A stretch of DNA of 64,000 bases from an uncultured Prevotella sp. (GTDB lineage Bacteria; Bacteroidota; Bacteroidia; Bacteroidales; Bacteroidaceae). Positions 45,168-53,780 of this stretch are shown here, piece by piece (within the stretch, counting starts at the first letter, position 1; the number at the start of each line of letters is the position of its first letter). The notes under the pieces were generated by a model, which saw only the letters and a list, made by a program, of their open reading frames with translations, did not search any database and was not told the origin of the DNA. The stretch covers positions 28,850 through 92,849 of the forward strand of contig CAMVJQ010000003.1 of the NCBI GenBank assembly GCA_947167845.1, read 5' to 3'. Made by a program: the position numbers and the translations under genes.

Positions 45168-45441
45168 GAGCCGTAAAATTATCTTCTAAATGACTGAATC
45201 ACTGACATTATAATCATGTTTGCTTTCGTCGTCTTTCGAAAAGTTCGCTGCAAAGATAGTCAAAATTCTGGTATTTGGCAAATGATTTCCACGATTTGTT
45301 GCAAAATCTTTTTCTGTAGTTTTCTGTCGATATGATACTTGAATTGTTCTTGCTGCTGTACTCATAATCTCAAAACGTTTTGATTCTTGCTGTAAAGTTA
45401 CAAATAATATCGGAATAAACAAATATTTCCCAACCATTTTG

Positions 45442-45505
45442 TTTGGCTTTTCAGAAAAAATGTGTAACTTTGCCCCTGCATTGCGTGTTATAGCCAGTGC
45501 AGGGG
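45442..45505 (+). promoter_or_regulatory. Strong promoter overlapped by an inverted repeat
   Basis: TTTG (45442-45445), 19 bp spacer, TAACTTTGC (45465-45473). CCCCTGCA (45473-45480) and TGCAGGGG (45498-45505) form an inverted repeat, extendable to 11 bp, over the start site; it could be an operator or the 5' hairpin of the RNA. Confidence 0.75.
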
Positions 45506-45803
45506 TAAATCCTTGTCGGCAACATTCCAGAGGGAGTGGCGCTTTTGGCTAAGACGCGATGAAGGGACGTGTGGCTGTCTTTGCTTACAGCAAGCGGGCC
45601 GGCGGATGTTCCGAATTTTTGCTGAAGATAAGATTCGTATCTTATGACTGAGGTCTTTGTGTCTAATGTTGGCGCATGAAACGAAAAGTAACCTTGGGCT
45701 AAGGATACGCCGTTATGGCGTACCCTATTCCAAACGTTTACTTTTCAGGGTTTGCGCCAACTACCCGACACTAAGGACTATTAGGAATCGGGTACCCTTT
45801 TTT
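45478..45803 (+). ncRNA. Candidate structured RNA upstream of the type III-like mod gene
   Basis: About 325 bases without a reading frame, from a canonical promoter to a terminator-like end (ACCCGA 45763-45768 with TCGGGT 45788-45793, then a T-run to 45803). Stems seen: ATAAGAT-TCGT-ATCTTAT (45628-45645); a long rod with GTTGGCGCA (45668-45676) to TGCGCCAAC (45753-45761), then GAAAAGTAA (45683-45691) to TTACTTTTC (45738-45746), capped by TACGCC-GTTAT-GGCGTA (45706-45722). It does not show the signatures of RNase P, tmRNA or SRP RNA. GTTGGCGC recurs at 45861, just before the mod leader ORF, and could compete for the same arm. Alternative: a long untranslated leader of mod with an attenuator. 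Confidence 0.6.
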
Positions 45804-45871
45804 ATTGTCGGCAACCGAGATAACTAAGAACAGATAACGTAGAATATTTAGATCAAAAAAGTTGGCGCTTT

Positions 45872-45943
45872 ATGAAGAATCTAAAACTATCGTCTGTCCG
45901 CTACTATCGTTGTACCCTAACCACAGGGAGGGTACGGCTATGA
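45872..45943 (+). CDS. Possible 23-residue leader peptide coupled to mod
   Basis: ATG at 45872 opens 23 codons (MKNLKLSSVRYYRCT, then an arginine-containing tail) ending in a TGA that overlaps the mod ATG as ATGA (45940-45943). The overlap suggests translational coupling. The GTTGGCGC sequence repeated from the upstream RNA lies 3 bases before this ATG. It could also be a chance frame. Confidence 0.35.
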   Translation: MKNLKLSSVRYYRCTLTTGRVRL

Positions 45944-47808
45944 GCAGGCATATAGACAAAGAGGCTCTGGTGGCAGCCGTAATGTCATCAACAGACTTGG
46001 ACAACGAACAGAAGTCACAACTCATCCGTCTGATTCGTGAGCAGAAGAAATATGGTTTGGTATGGGAGGACTCCACGGAGGATGCCTGGGAGAAGATGAA
46101 GACGAGCATCCCCGTGCTGAACGAGGTGGACGACAAGCGAATCCTCAACGACAAGGCTGGCGAGCACTATCCCAACCACGCTATCATCGAGGCTGACAAC
46201 CTGCATGCCTTGATAGCGCTCACCTATACCCATGCTGGGATGATTGACGTGATTTACATCGACCCACCGTATAATACGGGCAACAAGGACTTCGTCTATA
46301 ACGATTCGTTCATTGGCGAGGACGATGCCTACCGTCATAGCAAGTGGCTGGCTTTCATGGAGAAACGGCTTCAGATTGCCAAGACGCTGTTGTCGGAGAA
46401 GGGCGTAATCTTTATCTCGATTGATGATAATGAGCAGGCGAACTTGAAGCTGTTGTGTGATGAGGTGTTTGGAAGTAGTAACTTTATTGGATCATGTTCA
46501 TGGTTGCGTAAAAAGAAAGGAAGCAATTTGAGTAAAGAATTTCGTAAAGTTACGGAATATGTATGTATATACAAAAAGGGGATTACAAATATTGAACTAT
46601 ACGGAGAAAAAGCTTACGCAGAAAAACTTGTCCCATTATTAAACCGCCCAAATAATGAAGCTACAGTGTACTTCAGGAAAGGAACTGCCCATATAGGACG
46701 TGATGTGAAAACTAATATAATACCAAAAGGATTATATGGTGATGGAGAATTAACGGTTGAACTATTCAATGACCTTATAATTGATAGAGATATAATAATC
46801 AACGATTTTTCGATTAAAGGGAGGTTTAGGTGGTCTCAAGAAACAATAGACTATGAATTGAAAAATGGGAGTGTTTTCTATTTCAGTAAAACGCTCCGTA
46901 TTAATGTACAAAGATATAATCAAGGAGAAAAATTTAAAGCAATGTCTTCTTTAATTGGGATAGATGACAAAATCGGCACCAATGAAGATGCAACGCAAGA
47001 ATTAAGGACTATTTTTGCGGAGAAAGATACATTACCCTTTGATTTTCCCAAACCGACTTCATTAATAAAATACGTCATAAATTCTGCTACAGCCGCAACT
47101 AAAGACTCCACCATCCTCGACTTCTTCGCTGGCTCCGGCACCACGCTCCACGCTACGATGCAACTGAATGCCGAGGACGGAGGCCATCGCCAATGCATCC
47201 TCGTGACGAACAACGAGAACAACATCTGCGAGGAAGTGACCTACGAGCGCAACAAGCGTGTGATTGAGGGCTACACCACGCCGAAAGGCGAGCAAGTGGC
47301 AGGCCTGAACCATAACAACCTGCGCTATTACAAACTGGACTTCAACCCGCGCAAGCAGAGTCATCAAGGCAACCGCGAGTTGTTCTACGGTCTGAAGGAC
47401 CTGCTCTGCATCAAGGAGAACATCTATCAGGAGAAGCAGCAGTTTGGCTCGCTATCGTTAGAAGGCAAGGAGCAGATGCTCCGCTACTTTGCAGAGAACG
47501 GACGGGAGATGCTGATGGTGTGCGATACGAGGGTCCTCCCCTTTATTGTCAATGAGATAGCACAGAGAGGCGAGCAGGAACAGCCCCTGAAAATCTACAT
47601 CTTTGCAGACGGAGCCTATCCCTACGCCGATGATTTCGCAAGTGTCGTGGATAAGGTGTCGCTTGTCCCTATGCCCTACGCCTACTATCGCGGCATCAAG
47701 GACTCGCTGCCTGAAGAGACAACAACAAAGGTTGACGATACAGAACTGACCAACGAGGAACAGCAGGCGATGATGGCGGAAGCCATCGCGTTTGAATCAA
47801 AAGAATAG
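45940..47808 (+). CDS. mod: Type III-like site-specific DNA adenine methyltransferase (Mod)
   Basis: A 622-residue protein starting at 45940 (MSRHIDKEALVAAVM) after AGGGAGGG. Catalytic motif IV is IDPPYNTG near residue 110 and the SAM motif I, DFFAGSGTT, comes about 280 residues later; this beta order is typical of type III Mod. The target-recognition region between the motifs (roughly 46470-47095) is clearly more AT-rich than both flanks. It would methylate adenine in a specific sequence and guide the Res subunit. The res gene follows after an opposite-strand two-gene insertion. An in-frame extension to 45862 (TTG) is less likely. Confidence 0.9.
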   Translation: MSRHIDKEALVAAVMSSTDLDNEQKSQLIRLIREQKKYGLVWEDSTEDAWEKMKTSIPVLNEVDDKRILNDKAGEHYPNHAIIEADNLHALIALTYTHAGMIDVIYIDPPYNTGNKDFVYNDSFIGEDDAYRHSKWLAFMEKRLQIAKTLLSEKGVIFISIDDNEQANLKLLCDEVFGSSNFIGSCSWLRKKKGSNLSKEFRKVTEYVCIYKKGITNIELYGEKAYAEKLVPLLNRPNNEATVYFRKGTAHIGRDVKTNIIPKGLYGDGELTVELFNDLIIDRDIIINDFSIKGRFRWSQETIDYELKNGSVFYFSKTLRINVQRYNQGEKFKAMSSLIGIDDKIGTNEDATQELRTIFAEKDTLPFDFPKPTSLIKYVINSATAATKDSTILDFFAGSGTTLHATMQLNAEDGGHRQCILVTNNENNICEEVTYERNKRVIEGYTTPKGEQVAGLNHNNLRYYKLDFNPRKQSHQGNRELFYGLKDLLCIKENIYQEKQQFGSLSLEGKEQMLRYFAENGREMLMVCDTRVLPFIVNEIAQRGEQEQPLKIYIFADGAYPYADDFASVVDKVSLVPMPYAYYRGIKDSLPEETTTKVDDTELTNEEQQAMMAEAIAFESKE

Positions 47809-47821
47809 AGATATGACGGAT

Positions 47822-48328
47822 TTAGGGCTTCATGGAGTTGAACATAGCAGTTTCCTCATCGAAGAAGGTGATAACTTCCTCGGCCTGAGGGTGATTTCGT
47901 GGAACAATGATAGCTACATATTCCTTGTAGTCCTTATTCTGCGGGTTGTCACCCTTAATCTCAGCCGTCTTAAAGAAATAACGCGCCTGTTGCCCAGCTT
48001 TGTTGAACCAATAGGAGAAGAGCCTTGCTCTCTGAGCTTGCTGCTCTCCGGCAGTGCTGCAAATGTAAAGAAGAATATCCGGATTTTTTCTAAAGAACTC
48101 TTCGATGATGCAAAATACGGTCTGCCAGATTTTCATGTCTTTGGGGGAAGCAGCTCCGCTCATGTTTACGAGATTAAACCAATATGCAACAAAGCGTGTA
48201 TTATCCTCCAAAGAGAAATCCACAAAGTATTTCAAGTCGTAGTCCGTCTCAAAATAGAAACGATTAGACTCCTCCCATACATGATAAGAAGAGAAAAGAT
48301 TGATAAGATTAACGTCAAGGTGATTCAT
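47822..48328 (-). CDS. DUF6169-like protein in an opposite-strand pair
   Basis: A 168-residue soluble protein with aromatic-rich sequence (SSYHVWEESNRFYFETDYDL near the start, KDYKEYVAIIVPRNHPQAEE near the end). It resembles Bacteroidota proteins I recall as DUF6169; the family name is unverified and no function is known. Its start lies 3 bp after the stop of a 57-residue gene on the same strand, forming a small operon. It is embedded between mod and res, convergent to mod. The layout recalls a toxin-antitoxin pair but no toxin fold is recognised. Confidence 0.6.
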   Translation of the reverse strand: MNHLDVNLINLFSSYHVWEESNRFYFETDYDLKYFVDFSLEDNTRFVAYWFNLVNMSGAASPKDMKIWQTVFCIIEEFFRKNPDILLYICSTAGEQQAQRARLFSYWFNKAGQQARYFFKTAEIKGDNPQNKDYKEYVAIIVPRNHPQAEEVITFFDEETAMFNSMKP

Positions 48329-48331
48329 GAC

Positions 48332-48505
48332 TTATGCATATTCAAGCTCGTAGTATTCTTTGGCCTCTGCTTTAATCTTCTGCTCATTTTCCCACATCCT
48401 TCGGCCTTCCTCTTGCAATTTCTGTTGGCGGGCCTTTGCACGGCGAAACATGTCCAGGACTTCCTCATGAGTCGGACGTTCAAAATTAGACTTGTTTGCT
48501 TCCAT
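48332..48505 (-). CDS. Small charged helical protein, partner of the DUF6169-like gene
   Basis: A 57-codon gene beginning MEANKSNFERPTHEEVLDMF and continuing as a strongly charged helix (RRAKARQQKLQEEGRRMW). A canonical promoter sits directly upstream, and the DUF6169-like start lies 3 bp after the stop. The size and charge suit an antitoxin or adaptor, which is inference only. Confidence 0.6.
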   Translation of the reverse strand: MEANKSNFERPTHEEVLDMFRRAKARQQKLQEEGRRMWENEQKIKAEAKEYYELEYA

Positions 48506-48533
48506 AATCATTCTGCATTTATTGATTCCGCTT

Positions 48534-48565
48534 GCAAAATTAACACTTTATTCTGAATAAACAAA
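48534..48565 (-). promoter_or_regulatory. Promoter of the opposite-strand pair
   Basis: On the minus strand TTTG (48565-48562), 19 bp spacer and TAATTTTGC (48542-48534) form a consensus promoter, firing away from res. Confidence 0.75.
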
Positions 48566-48588
48566 GAAAACAAAAGAAAAATATAGAT

Positions 48589-50922
48589 ATGATTGAACTG
48601 AAAGACTATCAAAAATCGGCCGTCAGGCAACTGAAGGAGCGCATCGTGGATATGCTCAGCTGGGACGGGATGCGACAAAAGCTGGTGCTGAAGGCCCCGA
48701 CGGGCAGCGGCAAGACGGTGATGACCTCTGCCCTGCTCGACGAACTGAAGCGCGACCTGGAGATGAAGTTCATGGACTGCGCCTACATCTGGATAGCACC
48801 CAACAAACTGCACATACAGAGCTATCTGTCGTTCAGGAACTTCTTCAGCGAGACGCGTTCGCTGCGCCCCGTGATGTTCGATGAGGCTGACCCTGCCGAG
48901 GGCTTACGGCCAGGACAGGTGCTCTTCCTGAACTGGGAGAGCATCAACAAGGAGAATGCCGTGCTGATACGCGACAACGAGCAGAACCGCAACCTCTACC
49001 AGTTGACGCGACGCACCCAGCAGAAGGGCTTGCCCATCATCGTGGTGATAGACGAGGAGCACATGTTTGGCGGCAAGAACGCCAAGAAGAGTGAACTGGT
49101 GCTGCAGAATATCATGCCCAAGATAGAACTGCGCGTCTCGGCCACTCCCATCACTGGCGGCTGTCCGCTGATAGAGGTGCCTCGCCATCAGGTGATAGCC
49201 GAGGAGATGATCAAAAAAGGCATCGAGCTGAATCCCCAGTTGAAAGGCTCGAATGAACTGAAGATGGACGACCAGCTACTGGAACAGGCCCTGGAGCGGA
49301 GGAATAACCTGGCCAGAGCCTACAGGCAGTATGACATCAACCCGCTGCTGCTGATACAGTTGCCCAACGACACGAAAGACACCCTCGACACAGAGGAGAA
49401 GACGCTGGTGAAGGAGATTGAGCAATATCTGGACGTGAACAAGGACATCAACGTGAGCAACGGCAAACTGGCCGTCTGGCTGAGCGACCGCCATGAGAAC
49501 CTGCACGACATCGAGAAGAAGAACAACATGGTGGAGGTGCTGCTTTTTAAGCAAGCCATCGCGCTGGGCTGGGACTGTCCCAGGGCCTCAGTGCTGCTGA
49601 TTTACCGAGACATCAAGAGCATGACCTTCACGGCACAGACCGTGGGACGTATTCTCCGCATGCCCCAACAACAGCACTATCAGAACGAGGCGCTGAACTA
49701 TGGCTATGTATATACGAACCTCAGCGCCGACAGAGTGGAGATCGTGAAAGACGACATGAACTACATCTCTACGCTCTACGCCAAGAAGCGCGAGGATGCA
49801 CGACGTATAGAACTGAACGCCGTCTATCAGGACCGGCGAAAGACGCCACACGTGCTGATGTCGCCGTTCAAGGAGTTCTTCAAGCAGGTGGTGGCCCAGG
49901 AGTGGAACCTGCCACAGACAGAACTATGGGGGGCCGACATGGGCTGGGATGACCTTGGGAAGGATGACCCGTCGGAAGAAGAGGCAGACTACACCTTCTC
50001 GGAAAACAAGCGGAAGGCTGGCAGGCACGGCATCCGAACAGATGTCAACAAGATCATGGTGAAGATTCCCAAGGACTTGCTGATAACAGGTGAGATAGGC
50101 CGTACAGACGTTGAAGATATTGCCCGCTTTGCCCGCACTCAGGATGAGCTGCTGGTATCGTTCTACCAGTTCTGTAGGAAAAATGTAGGCGACTACGAGC
50201 CTGGACAGAGTTCGGAGATGATACGCTCGGCCATCTACGAGTTCTTCGAGGACTATCTGGGCATGCCTCAGAACGATGCCATCAAGGTGGTGCTCTACCA
50301 TCTGAACAAGCCGAAGTTCGCCGCCTATCTGGCCAAAGCAGAGGCAAGGTATGCCGAGGAATACGAGAAGCGAGAACAAGAGCGTAACCCAGAGGTGTAC
50401 GTGTCGTTCAAGTGGGAACTGCCCGACACGAGGATGTATAACTCGGAGGTGAGCCACCATTGCGCGGACATCTATCATCATGCCCTGCTGCCCTTCTTTG
50501 AGGAGAACAGGGTATCGGAGCCAGAATACAAGTTCAGCCGTATGCTGGACAAGAACAACGAGGTCATCGACTGGTGGTATAAGAATGCAGACAGTGGGCA
50601 CATGCACTTCGCTGTGGCTTATACCGATAAGGACGGCGTGCCCCGCTGCTTCTATGTGGACTACATCATCCGTCTGAAGAATGGCACCGTCTGCCTGTTT
50701 GACACCAAGTCGAAGGACAGCGACCCCAATGCGCCCAACAAGCACAATGCGCTGCTGAGGTATATCAAAAGCGAGAACGAGAAGAACCACAAGCGACTAA
50801 TGGGCGGCGTCATCATCGAGCAAAACGACAACTGGTATTACAGTCCGCTCAACATCGAGAACACCACGGACCTGACAGGATGGGATGCGCTGGACCTGGC
50901 CACGATCAATGTAGAACCATAA
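48589..50922 (+). CDS. res: Type III-like restriction subunit (Res), DEAD-family helicase-nuclease
   Basis: A 777-residue protein. Superfamily 2 helicase motifs: Q-like KDYQKSAVRQLKE, Walker A APTGSGKTV (residues about 37-45), motif II VIDEEHMFG (DEEH), motif III VSATPITGG and motif VI QTVGRILRMP. The C-terminal PD-(D/E)XK nuclease is visible as CFYVDYIIRLKNGTVCLFDT followed by KSKDSD. This is the cutting and translocating partner of Mod. The gap from mod is filled by the opposite-strand pair, so res has lost the usual coupling with mod. A 71-residue gene follows 12 bp later. Confidence 0.9.
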   Translation: MIELKDYQKSAVRQLKERIVDMLSWDGMRQKLVLKAPTGSGKTVMTSALLDELKRDLEMKFMDCAYIWIAPNKLHIQSYLSFRNFFSETRSLRPVMFDEADPAEGLRPGQVLFLNWESINKENAVLIRDNEQNRNLYQLTRRTQQKGLPIIVVIDEEHMFGGKNAKKSELVLQNIMPKIELRVSATPITGGCPLIEVPRHQVIAEEMIKKGIELNPQLKGSNELKMDDQLLEQALERRNNLARAYRQYDINPLLLIQLPNDTKDTLDTEEKTLVKEIEQYLDVNKDINVSNGKLAVWLSDRHENLHDIEKKNNMVEVLLFKQAIALGWDCPRASVLLIYRDIKSMTFTAQTVGRILRMPQQQHYQNEALNYGYVYTNLSADRVEIVKDDMNYISTLYAKKREDARRIELNAVYQDRRKTPHVLMSPFKEFFKQVVAQEWNLPQTELWGADMGWDDLGKDDPSEEEADYTFSENKRKAGRHGIRTDVNKIMVKIPKDLLITGEIGRTDVEDIARFARTQDELLVSFYQFCRKNVGDYEPGQSSEMIRSAIYEFFEDYLGMPQNDAIKVVLYHLNKPKFAAYLAKAEARYAEEYEKREQERNPEVYVSFKWELPDTRMYNSEVSHHCADIYHHALLPFFEENRVSEPEYKFSRMLDKNNEVIDWWYKNADSGHMHFAVAYTDKDGVPRCFYVDYIIRLKNGTVCLFDTKSKDSDPNAPNKHNALLRYIKSENEKNHKRLMGGVIIEQNDNWYYSPLNIENTTDLTGWDALDLATINVEP

Positions 50923-50934
50923 AATCATGAAGAT

Positions 50935-51150
50935 ATGAAGAAGGGACTCGACAGGGCTTTTCTGGAATATGGCATCAGAAAGCCTGATTTGGAAGTAATA
51001 ACAGAACTCTGCGAAAAGCATGAGTTGAATGCCGACTGGGTGAAGGACAGTCTCCTCAGTCAGTACCATAAGGAGAAAGTGGACAGAATCGAGATGGACG
51101 ACGCTACCACTGAGAGCGTCATCAACAAGGCATTACAAACTGTAAGATAA
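50935..51150 (+). CDS. Small protein associated with DNA-modification systems
   Basis: A 71-residue helical acidic protein (MKKGLDRAFLEYGIRKPDLE at the N-terminus). It sits 12 bp after res and 17 bp before the dndD-like fragment, on the same strand. Similar short proteins are, from memory, annotated as DNA modification system-associated small protein; unverified. It may be an accessory of the original combined system. Confidence 0.6.
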   Translation: MKKGLDRAFLEYGIRKPDLEVITELCEKHELNADWVKDSLLSQYHKEKVDRIEMDDATTESVINKALQTVR

Positions 51151-51167
51151 GATAGGAGAGGCAAGAT

Positions 51168-51602
51168 ATGCAGATACAAAAGATTAAAGCGACCAACTTC
51201 AAGACCTATCTGAGTCTGGATCTGGACTTGCAGGTTGAAGACGAGTGCCCCATTATATTAATAGGTGGACTGAACGGTGGAGGTAAGACTACGCTTTTCG
51301 AGGCCATCTATGGTGCCCTTTATGGTTTGAACATCAAAAACAAGAGGCATTTTGAAGAACTGCTGAACAACGGTGCCTTTGGCAAGACAGAGCCAAAGAT
51401 AGAGTTGGAACTGGTGTTTACAGGTCAGGTGCTGCATCAGACTCAGAAGTATATCCTCCGAAGAACCTATATACTGAACAAAGCCGAGAAGCCGGTCGAG
51501 TCAGTCTATCTGAACATGAATGGCAGCGTGTTTACATACGGAACAGCCACTCCCGCAGCACAGAGAGCGAAATGCCAAATCCCGATAAGGACGACAGCGT
51601 AA
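51168..51602 (+). pseudogene. dndD': 5' fragment of dndD-like ATPase gene
   Basis: The first 135 or so codons encode the N-terminus of a DndD/SMC-type ATPase: QIQKIKATNFKTYLSLDLDL, Walker A LIGGLNGGGKTTLFEAIYGA and the following YGLNIKNKRHFEELLNN. Full-length DndD is about 660 residues with a long coiled coil; here homology stops after FTYGTATPAAQRAK. The frame then runs nine residues into dptH-type DNA and ends. AGGAGAGG before the ATG remains as ribosome-binding site. DndD takes part in DNA phosphorothioation; this copy cannot function. Confidence 0.75.
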
Positions 51603-52180
51603 CATCTGTTCTGAAGCAACTCGACAGAGCGCACCTCTTTGCAGAAGAAGACAGAGTGGATTTAGTGAAAGACTCGTTTATCGTCAAGATGGACTCGTAC
51701 CCTAAAGACGGACCTGTAGCCAAAGCAATTGTCTATTTTGTCATTTCCAAACTTAACAATATTTACGAGAAACTGGAGAAACAGGCTGTCAGCGAAGACT
51801 ATGTAGAGATCCGCCACTTCACCATCATTGATGAGGCCCACTATATGTTAAGTTTCGACAACCGGCCTCTTAGGAATCTGATTGCCGTAGGACGGAATAA
51901 GGGACTGAGCATCATCCTGGCAACACAGAACATGGATGACTTCAAGAGCAAGTCTTTCGATTTCTATGCTAATGCACAATATCCTCTGATCATGAAACAG
52001 CAAAGCATCTCCGATGGTGTGCTGAAGGATATCTTTGGCGTATCAGGAAAGGAGTTCCTTGACCTGAAAGCGGCCATTTCCGGACTACAGAAAGGAGAAC
52101 TTGTCATCAAAGACAATACGGCAGACATCCTTGGCATAGGCAAGAAATGGAAGAAGATTAAGGTTTCACATCTAATCTAA
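51572..52180 (+). pseudogene. dptH': 3' fragment of dptH/HerA-like ATPase gene
   Basis: An open frame of 202 codons carrying the C-terminal part of a DptH-type (HerA/FtsK-like) ATPase: VAKAIVYFVISKLNNIYEKL, Walker B region HFTIIDEAHYML, then LRNLIAVGRNKGLSIILATQ and the C-terminal DNTADILGIG. The Walker A half is absent. It is out of frame (+2) with the dndD fragment. The join near 51570 suggests one deletion between dndD and dptH within an ancestral cluster. About 100 bases after its stop, 52187-52283 read as another C-terminal-like tail (YDKQNALQKSVITGYKILNA), possibly a further remnant. Confidence 0.7.
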
Positions 52181-52328
52181 CTATAGTTTCAGAGGTTCGG
52201 CATATGACAAGCAAAATGCCCTACAAAAGTCGGTGATAACTGGGTACAAGATATTGAACGCCCTATTTCCTGAACTTGAATGAAAAAGAAAAAATGGGTT
52301 TTCTTTTTCATTTCTCTCACTTATTTCG

Positions 52329-52337
52329 TAACTTTGC
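52329..52337 (+). promoter_or_regulatory. -7 promoter box of sbcD
   Basis: TAACTTTGC ends 18 bases before the ATG at 52356. Confidence 0.6.
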
Positions 52338-52355
52338 AGCAAATTGCAAAGGCTT

Positions 52356-53597
52356 ATGAAGATATTACATACCAGTGACTGGCATCTCGGCCACACATTA
52401 TATAATTACGACAGGACGGAAGAGCAGCGGGCGATGCTCCTGCAGATGGTGAACATCGTGGAGGAGCAGAAGCCTGACGTGTTCCTCCTGTGCGGCGATG
52501 TGTATCATACGCCACAGCCATCGGCTGCCGTGCAGACCATGCTGGCCGATGGACTCGTGCGGATCCACGAGGCCTGTCCGGAGATGACAATCGTGATGAC
52601 GGCCGGCAATCACGACAGCGGTACGAAGCACGAGATATTCCAGACGCCCTGGAAAGCCCTGAAGGTGTATGCCATCGGCCAACTGGAGAAGGACCATTCG
52701 GATGAACACATCATCGAGGTGGCGGGAAAGGGCTATATCGTCGCTGTCCCGTATGCTAATGAGCGGAATATCCCTGAGGGCTTCTTCCAGCAGTTGCTGG
52801 ACAGGGTGGCAGAGAGGAATGTGGAAAACCTACCAGTAGTGATGACTGCCCATACAACAGTAAAAGGCTGCGACTTCAGGGGGCATGACCACGCGACGGA
52901 GTTAACCGTAGGCGGTATCGACTCGCTGGAACTGGCGAACATGGGCGAGGGCTACGACTATCTGGCGCTCGGGCACATCCACCATGGGCAGTTTGTGCAT
53001 AGCGGCAGGCACAAGGCTGCGATTGAGCGAGAGCAGGGCGATGCATGCATCGGCTGTGCTGAGCGTGAGCAGGCTCGACTGAAGGTCAATGTGAGATACA
53101 GCGGCACGCCACTGCCTGTGAGTTTCGACGAGAACTTCACCCACTCGGTGAGCATCGTGGAGATAGGTAGGCATGGAGAGACACCTGCGGTCAAGGAGAT
53201 CGAGATCCAGAATCCGCATCCCTTGGTGACGCTGCCTACAAATGGATTTACTACATGGGAAGAGGCAAAGACGCTGTTGGGCAAATTCCCTGACGATATT
53301 CCTGCATACATCCGTCTGAACGTGGAGATAGACGACTTCCTGCCCGTAGAGGCCAATGCCGAAGCCGCCAGTCTGACGGATGGGAAGCAGTGTCGCTTCT
53401 GCTGTATCAATGCCAAGCGCAAGGCTGTCGGACAGGAAGATGTCAAGGTGTTGACGGTACAAGAATTCCAAGAGGAGAAGCCCATCGAGATTGCCAGGCG
53501 CTATGCAGAATACGAGGGCATCAGTTTCGACGAGGAGATGCAAGTGATGTTTAACGAGGTTATGGATATGGTGGCCGAAGAATCGCGCACGGATTAA
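52356..53597 (+). CDS. sbcD: SbcD-type DNA double-strand-end exonuclease subunit
   Basis: A 413-residue Mre11/SbcD nuclease, starting at 52356 (MKILHTSDWHLGHTLYNYDR). Phosphoesterase motifs: TSDWHLGH, LLCGDVYHTPQPS, MTAGNHDSG, VVMTAHTTVKG and YLALGHIHHGQF. Established role: with the SbcC ATPase it trims DNA ends and opens hairpins. Here no sbcC follows; 18 bp after the stop a well-placed AGGAGG starts only a 21-codon frame. Either SbcC is elsewhere or it has been deleted. The gene has its own promoter. Confidence 0.92.
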   Translation: MKILHTSDWHLGHTLYNYDRTEEQRAMLLQMVNIVEEQKPDVFLLCGDVYHTPQPSAAVQTMLADGLVRIHEACPEMTIVMTAGNHDSGTKHEIFQTPWKALKVYAIGQLEKDHSDEHIIEVAGKGYIVAVPYANERNIPEGFFQQLLDRVAERNVENLPVVMTAHTTVKGCDFRGHDHATELTVGGIDSLELANMGEGYDYLALGHIHHGQFVHSGRHKAAIEREQGDACIGCAEREQARLKVNVRYSGTPLPVSFDENFTHSVSIVEIGRHGETPAVKEIEIQNPHPLVTLPTNGFTTWEEAKTLLGKFPDDIPAYIRLNVEIDDFLPVEANAEAASLTDGKQCRFCCINAKRKAVGQEDVKVLTVQEFQEEKPIEIARRYAEYEGISFDEEMQVMFNEVMDMVAEESRTD

Positions 53598-53614
53598 ATA
53601 AGGAGGCAGACATT

Positions 53615-53680
53615 ATGAAAAATATCGTAATAGTCTTTATTTTAGAGAGTTACCCACATTTAGTGTATAAGTGTATATAG
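53615..53680 (+). pseudogene. 21-codon frame after sbcD, probable stub of a lost gene
   Basis: AGGAGG at about 53600 precedes an ATG that opens MKNIVIVFILESYPHL and stops at 53680. It occupies the position where sbcC would be expected but does not match the SbcC N-terminus. Between 53690 and 53780 the minus strand reads PEENEELMPAVYFWAKDYAN without stops, looking like another coding scrap. Confidence 0.4.
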
Positions 53681-53780
53681 ATTGTATCTGAAAATTCAAA
53701 AAGAATATACGATTCGCATAGTCCTTTGCCCAGAAATAGACCGCCGGCATCAGCTCCTCGTTCTCCTCAGGATTAACGTT

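Noticed and set aside
45186-45437. 83-codon minus-strand frame upstream of the nuclease-like gene
   Set aside because: No ribosome-binding site, no recognisable domain, and AT-rich promoter-like DNA; treated as non-coding.
45478-45803. RNase P RNA, tmRNA or SRP RNA
   Set aside because: The conserved cores (GAGGAAAGTCC, the tmRNA tag and acceptor end, the GGAAGG-type SRP loop) were not found.
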